From: Nymphaea colorata
Lineage: Eukaryota; Streptophyta; Magnoliopsida; Nymphaeales; Nymphaeaceae
Assembly: GCF_008831285.2 (NCBI RefSeq)
Contig: NC_045148.1
Span: 11,264,183-11,328,182, forward strand
DNA length: 64,000 bases
Direction of reading: 5' to 3'
The position numbers were made by a program, and so were the translations under genes. The notes under the pieces were generated by a model that did not search any database, was not told the origin of the DNA, and was given only the letters and a program-made list of their open reading frames with translations. Below are positions 11,281 to 22,081 of this stretch, piece by piece. Each line of letters begins with the position of its first letter. The first letter of the stretch is position 1.

Positions 11281-14200
11281 ATGCCCGGTTGCAGCATCAG
11301 GGCCCTCTGGATCCTCAACAACCAAGACAACGTCGTCTTCTCCAGGTTCGACTCTCAGATTCTTCTTGCAGTTTAATGTTTATTTTTTTTCTCTCGTGCT
11401 TCCATATTTCGACGACGGTGTTTCGTTATCTCTGTTGTGGATGATAAAATCACGTGGTCTAAGGTCCGATTTATGTCGTTTCGGGCTTGAGATCTACCTT
11501 TGATAGGGAAATTCTGCAATGGTCGCTGTATTTTTTGGGGTCTTCCTCGCAACTATCTAGTTATGCACAGGGATTGATATTTTCTCCTTGTATGATATGC
11601 TAATGCAATTATGCATTCTTTGTCTTGAAGTGCTGTCTTGTTAGTTTTTGATTCGCATTCAGTGGTTGCGACAAAACATCTGGAATTGCAATCAGAGTGT
11701 AAGCTTACTGAATGTTGAATTTGGGACAACGGGAATACGCATAGCTAGTATCGCGTTGAGGATTAAACACGGCGTAGAAATTGTAATTCTAATTTTAGAG
11801 GAAAATGATGATAGGAATAGTTAAATCGCTGTCCAAAATGGGCGTCGAATGTAAGTAAGTAGCGGACTCACAAATCTTTTCCGCGTGACACTTCAGCATG
11901 TTTTTTGGTATTTTCTTTCGGTTCAGTACTTCATGTCTACAGCAATTACTATTTTTATTGTTACAGTTATTATTATTATTGTTGTTGTTGTTGTTATTAA
12001 TGGGATGTTTTTGCTTGACTATCCAGACGGTTTCCCGTGGTAGAAAGGCGATGGCATTTAGCTTGCCAGAAAGAGTATGGGGCATTGTACAAGGAAGATA
12101 AACGATTTGGAATTTCTTTTTTGCTTCCAGGTGATGCGGAGATTGCATCGGCATTTTCTACTAGAAAGCAAAGGTTAGTAGCGAAATATATTTCCACTTG
12201 TTGGGTGAATATTAGCAAGTGCCTAGTTGCTAAACTAGCGACTACTCGGTCTAGTCACCAGACTAGTTCCGGCCTCCAAATCGTTAGGGCTTAATCCGTT
12301 GACTCGGGAAATTAGTGTTATTATTGTTTAGAATTCCTGTAAAGTTGTTCAATATATATTTGTGCATCTGTTTAATTTTGTTTGTCATGAACTCAAGTAT
12401 GTGTTTGATTGCTCGAGGCAATGTAAATGCGTTTTGTACCTCATTATTGATTTTATTTTAGTCAACACCAGTCCTGACTAGTCCATTTTGGGCCTCGACT
12501 GACCTGTGGCCGACGTCTCATTTTGACAGTTTAGCCAGAAACTGTTTGATTAATTATGGGGGAAGATATGTTTGTTTGTGTTAACTGTTAACTGTTAACT
12601 ATCTATTGGCACTGTCGTGACCTTACTTATTGATCTACACTATGTATAGCCGGTGTACACAGTCCTGCATTTTCTTTTAAGATATTTTTTTGTAGTTCAT
12701 GCTTCATACACCAACTGTTTAAAATTGACGGAAAGATATGTGCATGAGCATCACTTGTTGACATTTTCATGACCAGTATTGTTCTTGTGCAGTGAGGGTT
12801 CAGTACGGGGTTACGGGATACGTGTTGCATCATCAGCTCTTGGTTCTGATTCATGGGTTGATGATCCAATAACTCGACATGTTATTAGCCTTCACATTGA
12901 GAAAGAAGAGGAAGAAATGAGTACTTTGCTCTGGCCTCTCATATTGCATACAAAAGGCCCTTATCGCATTCTTATCTTACCCTTGGTTGAACCTGCCCAC
13001 TTAGAAGCATATAAAGAAATGCTGCAAAGACCAGATTGTGGAAACTCTGTTGGAATGGAGGAAGGCATATCTTCTCTTCTTCTTGATCTTCCTTGCATCA
13101 CAGGGTATGGTAAGTTTCTTCTTGCTTAATTTTAAGTTCAATGATGACATAGGCTTGAACTTTTCTGTTGAAATATTCATTTTTAATTTTTGTTACTACT
13201 TCTATTGATGCTTTTTTGCATACTAGGATTTTCTTGTATTGTTGCTGGAGCAGAAGTTTGATTACATTTTCCATGATAGAAAGTTTAAGGAATATAACTT
13301 GGTTTATTCAGCACTTTATTTTGAAAGCGTGAATGAGTTTTTTCTTTTAATTGCAGCAGTATATTTGGTGCTGGAAAGCTTTAGTCGTTATCTTTTATTC
13401 TTAAATTAGGATCAACGTTCATCTCCCTACTGAAATAAGTAGAAAAAGAAAAAGGAGAAATAAAAGGACTCGACAGAAACTCCATATCCTTGACAAAATT
13501 GAAAATTCTGCTTGTGGAATCTGTAACGTTAGTTTTGCAGGGACTTTTCAGTAGGACATGTGTTGGGCTGTATCATTGTTGGATGAGGATCAGTCTTCCT
13601 CACTTTACTGAAATAAGTAAAAAAGGGAAAAAATTAATAAAATAACTTGAAAGAAATTCCGAATTTCTTGTTTAAAAAATCTGCTTATGGAATGTGTAAC
13701 TTGTTTTACAGAGCTTTTTTGGTGGGACATGTGTTGGGCGATATCATCGTTGGTGACGCTCAGGAACCAGAAGTTTTTGTAGCGGCATCTCCTACAGTGG
13801 GAGGGTTGTTGGACTCTCTAACTGGTAGTATTGGAATATCAGGCATTGCTGCTAGGTCAAAACCTGTGGCTGCACCAGTTGCAGCTACAACTGGTACAGG
13901 CTCTGGTGCTGCTGGTGTCGTTGTATCTGATGCTCCAAGAAATAGTTCAAGGCTACTTGACAAAGAACTTTTACGGACTTTTATAAGCAGCTCAATGCCT
14001 TTTGGTTGGTAATTTCTGGTCTGCTGTTTCTCATCTTAAAATTTTGATTCATGTTCTGTACTTGCAATTAGCATAACTCTGCCACTTGATATTTGCTATT
14101 GGTGTATACAGGAACTCCTCTGGATCTTAATGTCTCCAACATACTAGCTGTCAAGGCAAATGGTTTCCAGTCTTCAGATTTGCCACCAACGGATCTCAAG

Positions 14201-17200
14201 CAACCTGCTTGGAAGCCTTATCTTTATAGAGGAAAGCAACGGATTATGTTTAGCATTCTTGAAACAGTTTATGCAGCAATGTATGACAGAGACGAAATAC
14301 CAGATACCGTATTGATTTCAGGTCAGGTTAACTGCAGAGCAGAGTTGGAAGGATTGCCTGATGTGTCTTTTCCTCTGGCAGGATTAAGCACTGCTCATAT
14401 TGAAGTTCTGTCCTTCCATCCTTGTGCTCAGGTTCCGGAACATGGCGTAGATAAGCAAGCATTAATGTTCTCTCCTCCACTTGGGAATTTCCTTTTGATG
14501 CGCTACCAAGCATACTGCAGCCTTGGCCCTCCCGTAAAAGGGTTTTATCAGCTTTCAATGGTTTCCGAGGATGAAGGTGCCTTCTTGTTTAAACTAAGGT
14601 TAATGGAAGGCTACAAGGCTCCCCTAGCAATGGAGTTCTGTACCATAACAATGCCATTCCCACGAAGAAAAATTGTGTTTTTTGATGGAAATCCTTCTCT
14701 TGGTACTGTTGCAACAACAGAACATGCTGTTGAATGGAAAATTATTCCTAGTGGTCGAGGTGTTCCAGGTAAAAGTGTCGAGGCAACTTTTCCTGGAACC
14801 ATTAGGTTTTCCCCAAGAGCCACTATGAAATCTCATGGTTCATTGTCATTTGGGAAGGGTAGCATGGTTGATGATGAGAGTGATACAGAATCAGAAAATT
14901 TAAACAATGTAGTCAACATTGAGGATTTTTTGATGGAAAAGATGAATAAGGACCTTCCGCCAGTTGATATGGAGGAGCCATTCTGTTGGGATGCATATAA
15001 CTATGCCAAAGTAAGCCCTTTTGGCATTTTGTGCTTGTCCTTGGTTTCTTCCATGGTTATGTAGAACGTATACATTGTGAAGCCATCAAATTTGTTCAAC
15101 TTTTCTTAACATGTTGGACTTCGTGCAAAAAATGTTGACATCTAATTTGACATGGCCATTAGGTGATGATTGAAACTGTTGTCAAATATCTAGTTTTGCT
15201 GGTCCAAACTTTTTGTTTCGTTATAGGTTCTGCTGTCCTTCAGTTTTAGTAACGATTATCATCTATTTGCTGAGGGCTGCATGAGTAACAGATCCAAAGT
15301 CCAAACGGTGCATGCTTATGTCTTCGGCAGTGTCATGCATTGATTATCGATATCAACATCATCGCTCTCTTACCTTCTTCAAATATCATGAATGAGTGCT
15401 GGAGATAGAATGCTGTGCATGCCATAAACCTTTCTAGTTTGTTATCACTATTTCTTGCTGACATTGAATTAGGTTCTGGTTACTATCTTAATGTAAGTCA
15501 TGATTGTGTTCTATGTTGATTGAAGAGATTAGGACCAACAGCTGCAAAAGTTCAAGGTATAACGACCAGAAATTCTTATCTTATTTTACTAGTTCAAAGT
15601 GTAGGGTCACATTACTCTATGTAAAGCTTCAGGACTATAATTTGTCTTCTATCTTGAAAAATAAAAACGTTTCCATGACTTGCACATGTTCTCAAAATCT
15701 TTGAAAAGTATGTTGTCCTTGTGTGCGCCTGCTGTGGAAATAACCATTTGTAGCTACAGATGTCTCTTCTCTCTTTATTTTGTTCAAAATGTACCTTTTG
15801 GCTCTTCATAAGTTGTATATCATGCATTTTGCAGGTAGCATTTAAGATTGTTGGAGGGACATTATCAGGAATGTCAATAGATCCAAAATTGGTATGATTC
15901 ATGCAACATAGACATACACATGCACAGACTATCTTGCTTCTTATTCTAGTTTAAATAATTTGGCAACCATTCATGGGGGAAAAATTAATGTCATGAAAAA
16001 GTCACCTTACCACACTTATTTACAAAACGAACATCTGATTTGTTTGTGAACAATTAATGTCTTAGAATAAGGGTTTCTTCTTTAACCTGTTTCCTGTCTA
16101 AGCCTAAAAGATAGAAGGGGATTGTAGACTTGTTGCTCTAGGGGCATTTGATGGAGGGAAGAAAAATTTTTAGGTGTACCATTTTGGGGTTTATCTGCAG
16201 TGGCAAAATTCTTTTGTGAGAAATTTTTCCTCTTTTACAAAGTCTTATATATGGGTTTTTCCCTATTGTTTTATTCCCACAAATGGGTCAGAATATTTGA
16301 CATGGAAAACTTCTTCCTGCAATCATAGACACCCTAGGTGACATAAGAATGCCAGCATGGGGAATTGAAATAAAAACGACAGCGTTATTAAAAAAAGGTT
16401 TAGTTGAAATGATAGTGCTAGTCATGCATAATTGCGTAACTGTGTCCAAATTATCACAAGATGATCCTTGGCTAGGTCAAACAGCTGTCTATTTTGAATG
16501 GTGCACTTTTTGTGTGCTACTGACATTCTCAATTCTGATCCCATATTAATGGTCATTTAATATTTTGTGCAGGTCAGTATATATCCTGCTGTCAGGGCTC
16601 CAGTAGATTTTTCAGCTCAGGTAGCTTGATGTTTGTGTATTCCTGCTATTGTTTCTCCTAGAATTAAAATTATTAGATTATCAAATTTCCATTTAATGAC
16701 CACTTGATAAATTCTTTTAGGAAACCAATGTCAAGTAAGCCTTAAAAGAGGTGGATCATATGATATTTTCAACAAAATAATCTTGGACATACAAACATAA
16801 GAAAATGAAATTATATATGTATGCCCTCCTCCCTAATAAAGTTTCTGACTCCACCACAGCTCATCACATTAGCTGAAATATCCTTCTCAAAACAAGAATG
16901 TGGTTTGAGAATGAGATAATGACTACCAAGAAATGGTGGCGGATTCTTGTAGTTTATCCGAGTACTGGTGTCATCAGAACCAGGAAGTGCATACAGAAGC
17001 TGCTTCCATAATAATTAATATTTTTGGTTAATGCATCACGGCCACACTGTCTTACCATGGAAATTTAGGATGCTTGCTCACCCTAATGGCTTCCTTGAAG
17101 GTTTTCAATGGATCCTAGTTCTGGATTTCATGCTGGTGTTGTTCTTTGGTCCCTTGTGCTTATCTGATTTTGTCACTTTTGATGTTATACATTACATGAC

Positions 17201-17277
17201 TGCAGGTTGCTTCTGGAGAATACATATTGTGGAACACCTTGGGCAGGTGTCCTTCTGCTGCATCTTCAAAAGTGTAG
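11281..17277 (+). CDS. AP5M: AP-5 complex subunit mu
   Basis: Medium (mu) subunit of the AP-5 adaptor complex, a clathrin-independent coat acting on late endosomes. Exons: 11281-11345, 12027-12173, 12793-13104, 13712-14004, 14112-15010, 15835-15891, 16573-16620, 17206-17277. All junctions are GT-AG and in phase, giving 630 residues. The start MPGCSIRALWIL is the first in-frame ATG. The N-terminus (NNQDNVVFSRRFPVVERRW) fits the longin-like domain. Residues from about 300 to the end fit the mu-homology domain. A Pro/Ala/Thr-rich linker (around SKPVAAPVAATTGTGSGAAG) precedes it, as I recall for plant orthologues. The length agrees with Arabidopsis At2g20790 (about 610 residues) and exceeds animal AP5M1 (about 490). 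Introns 3 and 6 carry oddities listed separately. Family identification is recalled, not searched. Confidence 0.93.
13409..13760 (+). repeat. Tandem duplication spanning AP5M intron 3 end and exon 4 start
   Basis: Two units of about 171-176 bp lie in tandem. Each holds ACTGAAATAAGTA, a purine-rich tract, TCTGCTT-TGGAAT-TGTAAC, a TTTT(G/A)CAG acceptor and GGACATGTGTTGGGC. The downstream unit contains the real exon 4 start (13712). The upstream unit keeps an acceptor (AG at 13539-13540) and an exon-like sequence from 13541 that reads DFSVGHVLGCIIVG in the correct phase and then hits TGA. Confidence 0.8.
16138..16337. mobile_element. Possible MITE in AP5M intron 6
   Basis: The left end CTAGGGGCATTTGATGGAGG and the reverse complement of the right end CTAGGGTGTCTATGATTGCAGG are imperfect terminal inverted repeats about 200 bp apart. 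The inside has no ORF and is rich in AAATTTTT-type palindromic words. I could not identify a clear target-site duplication, so the assignment is tentative. Confidence 0.4.
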
Positions 17278-19183
17278 CCATGATGTTGAGGAAGTCATGT
17301 AGATGAAAAAGGTGGGAGTTCTAATTTTTTTTTGGTGGATGCATTAGCATCCGGTCATTCTGAGCTGGTTTTTCTTTGCTCAGTTTCGACATGTTATCCT
17401 GTTTGTGTTTTGCTCTTATTTTCTTCATTATTAGCCGATACTAGTTTTTAATCAATTTTGGGGTTTGGTCCTCCTTTTGATACCTCACCAAGTAAAGAAT
17501 GTTACCTTTTGTTTTCTGGGCCTGGCAACGTAATCCATTACTTAGTGCTGCACTGTCGAGTCCTATGCGTTGTATTCCACATCAAATCGAGCTTTTCTAT
17601 GTTGAGGCTGTGATGATAATAGTGTTCTTTCGAACTTGGCCATCTGTAAAGAAACCTTTACTGTGTAAAAAACAGTGACGGTTTTTGAAGTATTTGAATG
17701 CCGTTGGCTGGAATACTAACTGATCTAATTTGATTGCTTGTTTCCAAGGGACCTTGTGATTCCAATGGTGAGAAAGTGGGTATTCACTGGTCTGTATGAG
17801 AGAATGATGTCGAAAAAGGTGGTACGGGACAATGTCTAATGGGTCTTCGTAACATAGTTGGCAAATTCGTTGATCCGAGTCAGTTAGGATTATCCATTTA
17901 CTGGGTTACGAGTGAGGAGTCAGCCGGGATCGTCAATTAATTATATGTTCTTTTTTTATCACACCTTGCTAAATATTGAAGTTGTGTTATTTTTAAATTA
18001 TGAAACATCACAAACTTTATTAAATATACATGAAACATGAAGTTCCAACAGGCTTACCTTCTTTATCTATGTATAGAAAAGATGCTCCATAAAAGTTATA
18101 ATCTAATCCAACTGAATCGCAAGTCAAGTCTGACCGGATGACCCAGTCTTAAGCTGATCCAAGTCATGGTTTGCCAATTATGCTTCGTAAGGGTGTTTAA
18201 TTGATGTACATACCAACACGAACGTATGTGTTAAGAACTGTATGTGCTGAATAGAAACGCCAACCCAAGTTCTGTTTGTAGATGATGAGAGCTGGCTACG
18301 CATCAAATTGGTGTATACTTTTTCCTTCAACCTTCTACCTTTTTTTCTAGATTAGTTGCTAACCGCCTTAGAAACTGTTTTCTCAATTGAATTTGGGATG
18401 AAGATAAATGTGGTTATGTGTTAAATATGCAGAAAGGACCCTTTATCCTTACAGTGGCGTGGCGTTTGATGGCCTGAAAATTTTGATTTGAAAATATATT
18501 TCTTGGAAAAAAGGAATGAGAAAAATTTTTCTTATTTGACTGAAAAATATAATTTCAGAAATGTATTTGTTAGTTTGATGAAATAGAAATATATTTTTAG
18601 ATTTTTAGAAATTTATTTCTTGGAAACATATTTTCAGATTTACATAATCTTTTTGATATAGTTTCTTAAACACACGGATAAATAATAAACCATCTACCAA
18701 ACTTCATCCCTAAAAAAACTTGAAAGTTTTTAATTCAAAGAAGTTTTTAACTTGGTCTTAACAAAATTTTGGCACGTGAGGGCCAATAAAGTTGAGGAGG
18801 GACGGGGGTTGGGAGGGAAGAAGAAGAAAATAAAAGAGACAACAGAATGAATTATAACCACACCAAATAAATAAATAACCAACAATGCCCAGTCTTATTA
18901 GTACAAGTTATAAACCCTCCAAGAAGCAGGGAATCGTAATCACAAACAACCATTGAGAACAAGAAGCATCATACTGTTCAGTTGCTTCAGTTCTAAATGC
19001 TGTTGCCCATTAAGGTTCAATGGCGGCAAACTATTTTACAAACACAAGCATCACAATGCCGGGCTGCCAATTGTTGCCCAAGGTGCTAGCTTGAGTAGAG
19101 CCTGTTACGAAAATGCATAGTTCTGAATTTGACATTATATAAAGAAGTTCCACAGATATGCTTTCTCAACAGCAAACTTGATA
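17278..19183. other. Intergenic stretch downstream of AP5M
   Basis: No gene recognised. It holds the AP5M 3' UTR followed by AT-rich sequence. About 18480-18660 is dense in AAATATATTTC and TTTCAGAAAT words, suggesting a decayed fold-back element. The last 200 bases may be the 3' UTR of the minus-strand exon that follows. Confidence 0.4.
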
Positions 19184-19324
19184 TTAAAGAGGAACAGGTT
19201 CACGAGTTTTGCTGCTGCTACCTGCAGGAGCAAGACTTTCATGGTACTCAACCAGAACCTTCCAGCCACCTGGGCACATGAATCCATTAGGTGGATTCTC
19301 TCTATCTTTTGCAAGCATCAGCAC
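19184..19324 (-). CDS. Unrecognised C-terminal exon (partial gene)
   Basis: After an acceptor (TTTCACAG at 19332-19325) the minus strand reads 46 residues and a TAA. Only phase 0 stays open. The peptide includes LAKDRENPPNGFMCPGGWKV and then VEYHESLAPAGSSSKTREPV. It has a hydrophilic, Cys/Trp/Gly-containing composition typical of a real exon rather than chance. I do not recognise the family. A second possible exon of the same gene lies at about 20904-20952 (acceptor CCCAG, donor AAAG|GTAAAC). It ends in phase 1 or 2, so at least one further exon would be needed to join them. No start codon was located. This could be the end of a real gene whose other exons I missed, or a remnant. Confidence 0.45.
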   Translation of the reverse strand: MLMLAKDRENPPNGFMCPGGWKVLVEYHESLAPAGSSSKTREPVPL

Positions 19325-19483
19325 CTGTGAAATTTCAAAGCTACATTAGCCAACAAGTTCATAAATAAGTCCAATAACATTTCTAAAGTTCTAATCACAT
19401 GAGTTGAAAATCAAAGACGATGGTAGCAAGTTTCAGCAAGGCAACCTCGACTACTTAACCTGCTAGATAATACTTAAGAGTAT

Positions 19484-19800
19484 GCTTTGTTAAGGTGGGA
19501 GCTTTTAAACTATCTATGTTCTCCATAAGCAAGTTCATGCTGGACCTCATGAAAGAACCATCGAGGCTAAACCATTAAACAGCAATTGAAGAATGTCATC
19601 AAAGATAAAAGGTTCGTGAATACAGATACAGGAACAGATGCATATGCAGAAGCACTGGCAGCTTCCATGTTGTACAAGATTGCAGGCAAATGGCTATAAA
19701 AATGAAGAGATTAGAAGGCTCAAAAATGACTCGTTTTAACAGAAGACAATTCAACCTAAAATTGATTATATTAGTTTAAAAGCTCCCACCTTAACAAAGC
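19484..19800. repeat. 317-bp element with 28-bp perfect terminal inverted repeats
   Basis: The sequence at 19484-19511 (starting GCTTTGTTAAGGTGGGAGC) is the exact reverse complement of 19773-19800 (ending GCTCCCACCTTAACAAAGC). The interior has no ORF. This is the structure of a MITE or fold-back element. I see no convincing target-site duplication. It lies upstream, in the minus-strand sense, of the unrecognised exon and may be in one of its introns. Confidence 0.75.
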
Positions 19801-22081
19801 AAAAGCGAGATCAATGTAGATTTCATCAATAGCATTATGGTTGTAAACAATTTAACATGCTGATGTGCAAGAAATAGAAACTAGAAGAGTCTTTTAGTCC
19901 AAAAAATAACTCTATGTAGTCTATTGTCTTACAATGACCACCTAAATTGAAAAAAAAAAACTTGAAAAATCAAAGAGGATCACATTCATCAAGACAGATT
20001 TCACCAACTTAATTGTAATTGAGAGAGCTGAACGACCAAAAAAACAGATTTCACCAGTACGATCATCAAAATGGAATTGTTCTAATGTTCATAGTTCACA
20101 TAAATCAACCCACGCCCATAGTATTAAGTCTCATGATGCTCACAAAATATCAGATATACTCGAAGCCTGGTGACATATAGAGGCCGAAGTTGTGTAGAAA
20201 GATCTCTTATCTAAAAAAGGCTGGTGAAAGGACAAGCAATGACCAAGTTTGAATCATGCCAAACAACTTAAACCAATAGAAATTTCTTGTTACGAATAGA
20301 GCTCACGACAAAAGAAGGCATATATAGTGCACCATTAAAGTACATTGCCATCTAAAGCATAATCATATCAGAGTAAACGTGGTCATGTTTCTACTAGTAT
20401 TATTACATGGAAATGGTGGTAACATTTTCCAGCAGATTACACATTTACTGGATAAGAGAATGCTTAGCATTCCCCAAATAGGTATCAAGTGTCCTTGAAT
20501 ATCATGATCTCAGCTTCTGGCAATCAAAATACATTTCAGACAATTATAACTTGGTCAAACACATGATTAAGAAATCATTTACTTAACTCTTTCTTAATAA
20601 TAGAATCTCAAGATAGTTGAAGAGAATGGGTCATCATATTTGACACCAGAAGTGACTTAATTTAAGCCATCCAATGGTTCAAACAGTATATTTGAAAGTA
20701 GAACAGAAATTACATATATTCTAAAAAATATAGGAAATAACACAATGATATCATACCAGAATTGGTGCTTCCAAATTTTTGCAAGTTATGCTTTAGAAAA
20801 ATGTCCCAGAACTACATTGATCTTGGCAAAGATGAGTCTCAAGCCACAAGATTAATTAAACAAATAAAATAGTTTTGAGAAGGGGACTCTACGCAATGTT
20901 TACCTTTGTTGTTGCCGTAAATATCTACAAATTGCTTCTTTACAACCAAAGGCACTGGGAAATAATGAGATGAATGGTAAGGGAGCAGCTAGCATATAAT
21001 TCCCAATTTGATTTGAAGGAGAATGCAGCAACATAGGAGGAAGGAAAGCCTCTCTGGTTGTTCAAAGCAAAGTGACCAGTGGGAAAAGAAAGGGCAACAA
21101 ACATATAATTTAAAACCAAATTGGAATCCAACTCAAATGAAAAAAAGACAAATCTGATAAAGCAGCAGATGGGTCCGAACTTAACGCCAAAGCATTCTCT
21201 TTCTATCATGTGGAGAGCTTGCGATGATGCTAAGTTGCTGACCAGTGGGAAAAGAAAGACAGATGTTCATTGCATTCAAGGGAAACAGGTGAAAATTTTT
21301 CCGTTCCTCATGACTAATCCTGGAATCCTACTCCCAAAACCTACTTGAGGACAATTTAAAAACCAAAAATCCTAAACAAATTAAATACAAATATCTACCC
21401 GGCTGGACAGAACCGGGCGCAAACCCAATAGATAAATGAATACAAGCAAGAGGTACTCGAAAAACCTAACTAGGCTCATCTTACTACAAAAAGGTTAATT
21501 TCTCATTGTGGTAATTTGTTCTTAAAATATCAACATCTACTTGTTCTTAAAATATCAACATCTACTGCGACGGCAACAGGAGCGTGGTTTGGTAATACGT
21601 CGAGTTGGCCACTACTAGCAAACGAAATGATTTCTTGTGAATCCGGTTGAGCTTGAGCAAAAATTGAAGTTTTTCAAAAAATTTACACACACACTCGCAT
21701 GCACACGAACACGCTCTCTCTCTCTCTCTCTCTCTGCCGATTCGATTTTTAACTATGATCATAGTCACCCCCTAATCAAATCAGCTGCCTAGCATGTCTC
21801 CAAAAGCCGCGAAAGATGCTCATGGAATAAAAGGGGTTCATGGGATCACCGTCTTTACGGATCGATTATTCATCCTTACCAAGTTAGGGTTGTTAGTTGG
21901 AAATAAGGAGTTGGTAAAGGAGAACCCGAACGTTGATACACAGTTTGATGACCTTGAAAAAAAAAAAAATTAAAGAGGGATCACTAGCTCTGCTTCTACT
22001 TTTCTCTCCTGCAGGAGGCAGTACTTCACAAATGGACAGTTAAATTAGTTATAGTCCTAGTTGGGTGCGTCCTGGGGAGCC
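19801..22081. other. Gap before the PPR gene
   Basis: No gene can be supported with confidence. A short possible minus-strand exon lies at about 20904-20952. A (CT)n run is at 21714-21735. A 59-codon ATG ORF at 21794-21973 sits just upstream of the PPR gene but resembles nothing I know. An A-run lies at about 21957-21969. The PPR promoter and leader must lie in the last few hundred bases. Confidence 0.4.
21714..21735. repeat. (CT)n microsatellite
   Basis: Eleven CT units, about 350 bp upstream of the PPR start codon. CT runs are common in plant promoters and leaders, but no role is shown here. Confidence 0.9.

Noticed and set aside
21794-21973. 59-codon ATG ORF just before the PPR gene
   Set aside because: It looks somewhat protein-like but matches nothing I know, ends in an A-run, and has no splice or context support. 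It could be an upstream ORF, but that cannot be argued from sequence alone.
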